NCBI GenBank assembly: GCA_001972305.1
Contig: BDDD01001464.1
Location: 7,755 to 71,754 of the forward strand
Reading direction: 5' to 3'
Source: Cephalotus follicularis
Lineage: Eukaryota > Streptophyta > Magnoliopsida > Oxalidales > Cephalotaceae
DNA: 64,000 bases
Positions 60,401-64,000 of the stretch are shown one piece after another. The notes under the pieces were generated by a model. It was not told where the DNA came from and made no database searches. It worked only from the letters and a program-made list of their open reading frames with translations. The stretch's first letter is position 1; each line of letters begins with the position of its first letter. Made by a program: the position numbers and the translations under genes.

Positions 60401-61760
60401 TAGTTGGTCTCCCACTACTGTCTTTATGTTTAAAAAGCCTTGCACCATGTTTTGTGACAGTCACTGGACTCATGTTACGTTGCTTTCTTCTTCAATCATT
60501 TCACTCTATCTCTTCCCAGTAAGAGTCTCATTATGACCTGTGCTTACTGCTTAAGCTTTCTCTTCCATCGTTTTTGAGCACGTGTTCCCCTTTTTTACTC
60601 ATTCTTCATAACTGTAACAACTAAAAGCACTGCAGCTACGGTGAACTTTCATGGTGCAATTCCTTAGGACCCATTATTTTGGCGCCAAATGTGACTCATG
60701 CCGCCTGCCAAGAGCAGTATCTCTCTTGTTTTTAATAACTCTCGTATACGGTGTATGCATGGTACACTGAACGTATGTAAGAATTTTATCAATGTTACAA
60801 ACTATTGAAACCACTTTATAAATTTACAAGGCCTGATAAATTACACGGCCTTAAAAATGAGTAACTAATTAAGAGAAAAATCTCATTTTAATCCTCACTT
60901 ATATACTTGATTTTAATTGAAGCCTAAAAAATCTTTTGTCGCAATGTGACGTCTAACATTTCAATATATTCAATATAACACAAGTCGACAGTTCCGTTAT
61001 GATTACGCAGCAAAGATGAATTTTCAATCGATAAATGTTAAATCCATTGTTTGATGAATAATAAAAAGACAAAGAAGAACTAAAAATCTCATATTAACCT
61101 TTTCACATATGTAATAGATTTCAATTTTTCGTCTGAGTAATTTTTTTGTCTTAATTTTTTTAGCACTCTAATAAATTTCATAATAAAATAATTGAGTAAG
61201 AGCATCAAACTGAGATAAATTGAAATTTCATACAACAAATCAAAATGGAAAAAAAAAAAGAGCATCAAAAAGTGAAAAAAACCACATAATGAAGCCATTT
61301 TTTCGTTGATGGATGATTTAATAGAACATATGGTCTCAGGTCTCTGATTGTATCCAAAAGGTTGTGGTTGGATTGGTGCCCCAATGTTGGGATCATCTTA
61401 ATTTAATCTATATTTTCAGTGGAAATTTTTAATATTAAGTTTTGTAATGCTTACATACCAATTTGCTTAACTTTTTTGATCGAATATCAAGAAAACCCAT
61501 ATCATGAGGCAATGAATACGGAGAATTTCTTGGGTACTGATTAAAACAAGAAAAGAGCCATAGATATTAAATCAAGTTTATATGTTTGATCATCTAAAAA
61601 TGATTTGCTTACGAGATATATTTTACAAATTCGATCGTTAAATTTGATAATCTATATATGTATATCATATCTATAAATTTTTAAATCGATTGAATATTTT
61701 TAATTATTTCATTTTTATATAACAATTTGAGTCGTTATAATTATATATATAAAAAAAACC
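57429..61760. other. Gene-free region downstream of the PPR gene
   Basis: 57430-57870 contains short spans bounded by splice-like sites (for example before GTAATG near 57705 and GTATGG near 57867) and may be PPR 3' UTR. The rest, to 61.7 kb, is AT-rich with no supportable gene. Confidence 0.4.
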
Positions 61761-62681
61761 GGTTTAACTGTTCATGGGAATGAGAATGAAATAAAAGATA
61801 ACCATGGTTTGCTTCTTTGTGTGGTGGGATGTTTTTCAAGAGGTATATGGTGTGTCAAATTTGTATGATATGTAATCATATTATTGGGTGAGTGATGTAT
61901 GGGCACAAAACAAGAGTAAAACATTAACCCACAAATCAAGAACACACAAAACTGTTGGATACTTGGTATCTAATTAATATGTTTTAATATAAAACTAATA
62001 AGTGAAGGTCTAAGACTTGGGTCTATCTGGACTAGAACCCATAATACGGTGAAACCCTATAATAAATATAAGTGTGCTAGCTGGAGACAACACTGCGGAG
62101 TATTCCAAACTTGATATAAAGGGTGTAATGCTTCAAGTCATACACACTTACCTCTCTTAATACAGATAAATATCTCAACAATCTTGAAGCATTATTCAGT
62201 GTTCTATATCTGATTTTGACTGGTTATTACTATCGGTGGATATCTCGTTTTGCGTGCAATCCGACTGTTGCACGACATAGGCAGTTTAGTCATTATTCAC
62301 GTCAGGGGCAAAATGGTCCAAAAAGGTAATTTTTGTTCTGACCACCGTTTGAGGCAAACAAGGTACGGATCTGGTGTGCCTCAACGAGAGGAATCTGCTG
62401 GTGATGTTGGTTTTCTGAACCGGTGCCGGAATCCTCCGAAAAAGCTTCCTAAAGCGTCAGAAATCTGCAATCTTTGAGCACCTTTTTTGGTTTAACTGTT
62501 CATGGGAACGAGAATGAAATAAAAGATAACCATGGTTTGCTTCTTTGTGTGGTGGGATGTTTTTCAAGAGGTATATGGTGCGTCAAATTTGTATGATATA
62601 TAATCATATTATTGGGTGAGTGCATGTATGGGCACAAAACAAGAGTAAAACATTAACCCACAAATCAACAAAACACAAAAC
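61761..62681 (+). repeat. Direct repeat of about 192 bp flanking an LTR
   Basis: GGTTTAACTGTTCATGGGAA ... CACAAAAC occurs at 61761-61952 and 62489-62681 with few differences. Between them lie the LTR at 61953-62180 and about 308 bp of other sequence. Confidence 0.9.
61953..62180 (+). mobile_element. Short LTR, same family as LAX intron 7
   Basis: Starts TGTTGGATACTTGGTATC and ends AAATATCTCAACA (228 bp). It shares long stretches with the element at 10884-11094 in inverse orientation, including CTAAGACTTGGGTCTATCTG and GCGGAGTATTCCAAACTTGA. It is preceded by AAAAC but followed by ATCTT; the second copy of the flanking repeat retains AAAAC followed by unrelated sequence, like an empty site. 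Confidence 0.75.
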
Positions 62682-62689
62682 AATGGACA

Positions 62690-64000
62690 AAGAACAAATT
62701 GGCAAGTGTAATAACGAGTATACTATATATACTCTGTAGGTGGTGACCTGGCGCACTAAGGCGTTGTGTCTTATACAGCAAACCAGCCTAAGCGCTTTGA
62801 GAACAAATTAAGGTTTGAGCACAGTCTCCACCCAGAGTGAGTACTCAGGTAATTAATTCATTGTTGTATGATACCCAAAGTAACACGTCCTGCATGGTCA
62901 GCAGCATCAAAGAATTGATTGGGACAAGTCACAATGTCACATTGTCCTCGTATTTTTTAAATGACAAATTAATTCACAATAATAAAAACTTAAAAAATAA
63001 AAGAGAAGATCCAAATTTAATGTTTCAGTTTATAGCATTTTCTCAATTTGCCTATAATATATTTTTTTCTCAATTAAATGTACCATATTTAAAATCATCT
63101 TGTTTTTGTGTATTTTATCCGTTATTGTTATCATTAGTGTTTTTAATGGTGATGTCATGTATCAAGTCAAGATTGGTTGATTATATTTGACAAAAAATAC
63201 TTAATTTTTTATAAGTAAGGAACTCATTTAGACCTAAACCACTTCGTTAGTACATCATAAACCTTAAACCTCTGTGTAACCTCTCACACTCCACATATCG
63301 GAGAAACGAGCGGAATGCCCTATGGTGACCTCCAAGTTATTGTTAATAAGATTTGTATCCAAAACCTCTGAGTTTACAACTGGTCTCAAACACCATTATG
63401 GTAATCCGTAAAGATTAAAACTTAAATTTCTTTCTTCCTATACAGCAACACTCGAAACCGCTAGCTCCCACGAACCTCCACTCCCACATTCACAAAAACC
63501 AGACAAATCAAACCCAAGCCAAAGCAGCCTTCCCAACCACGATAAGCATCCACCTCCTCCAACCATAACCACCAAATCACCATACTTCTATAGAGTCTTA
63601 CCATCGAGAAACAACCTGCAACAAATCACAATCACTTAACCCAATCCAAACAACTGATACATTCAACAAACACACACATACTGCAACAATCCTTCAAATA
63701 CACAGAGATAAAAAACAACCCCAAAAACAAACCCTCATCACTGTATCATATAACCAATGACCCGACACATATCAACTTTAAAACCATCATCAACACCATA
63801 ACCCAAATCACTCGTAAATTCGAACCTGCAACTTGGACAAAAAAAACGTGAATATCATTAAAAATAATGTCAACCTTTTTTAATTACAGTGACGTAAAGA
63901 GATGGAAATTTTTTCATACTATTAGGGTATCCGACCATTACTTATCCTAATATGATCCATTTATAAAAATCTGATAGGGTTTTGGATGGGTTTGAAATTT
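62690..64000. other. Gene-free right end
   Basis: No gene could be supported. 63430-63760 is unusually rich in A and C (CAAACCAAAC, CACAAACC words) but has no long frame with motifs. Confidence 0.4.

Overview
The window reads as a stretch of eudicot nuclear chromosome. It is AT-rich, with widely spaced genes that carry GT-AG introns, plant-specific families (AUX1/LAX carrier, PLS-class PPR protein, thaumatin-like protein, plant O-fucosyltransferase-family protein, UFM1), and intergenic and intronic space full of plant transposon remnants. I cannot name the species. Exon models were built by hand from reading frames, splice sites and recall of the families. All junctions of the five multi-exon genes below keep frame.

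Layout: 1-1.7 kb is the 5' end of a Copia retrotransposon on the minus strand, with its LTR, leader and gag, and a tRNA-derived SINE nested in the leader. 1.9-4.7 kb holds two related Gypsy LTRs: one still attached to a primer-binding site and gag start, the other a solo LTR with a perfect target duplication. 5-7 kb has a degenerate minisatellite. 7.3-7.8 kb is a broken cold-shock-domain/zinc-knuckle gene. 8.3-9.2 kb is the 3' end of a LINE-derived element. 10.6-14.1 kb (minus) is a complete 8-exon auxin influx carrier of LAX3 type, with three small transposons in its introns. 17-18.5 kb has unrecognised exon-like frames. 22.3-25 kb (minus) is a small J-domain protein gene whose promoter/exon 1 region is tandemly duplicated and split by a LINE ORF1 fragment. 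25.2-28.6 kb is a decayed coiled-coil gene with a third LINE fragment in an exon. 31.3 kb has an orphan SHMT last exon.

32.4-34.9 kb is a thaumatin-like gene that could end either as a secreted or as a membrane-anchored protein. 36-38.6 kb is the ubiquitin-like modifier UFM1. 38.6-47 kb is gene-poor and repeat-rich, with a 516-bp hAT element bounded by a perfect 8-bp duplication. 47.1-54.2 kb is an intact 10-exon O-fucosyltransferase-family gene, with about 3 kb of LTR sequence in its last intron. 55.4-57.4 kb is an intronless E-class PPR gene. 57.5-64 kb has no gene I can support, but contains a 190-bp direct repeat flanking another short LTR.

The intact genes are ordinary, functionally unrelated housekeeping, hormone and defence genes with no operon-like logic. 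The interesting material is how mobile elements have entered introns and promoters while leaving coding frames intact, and a LINE-derived family that appears to carry only ORF1.
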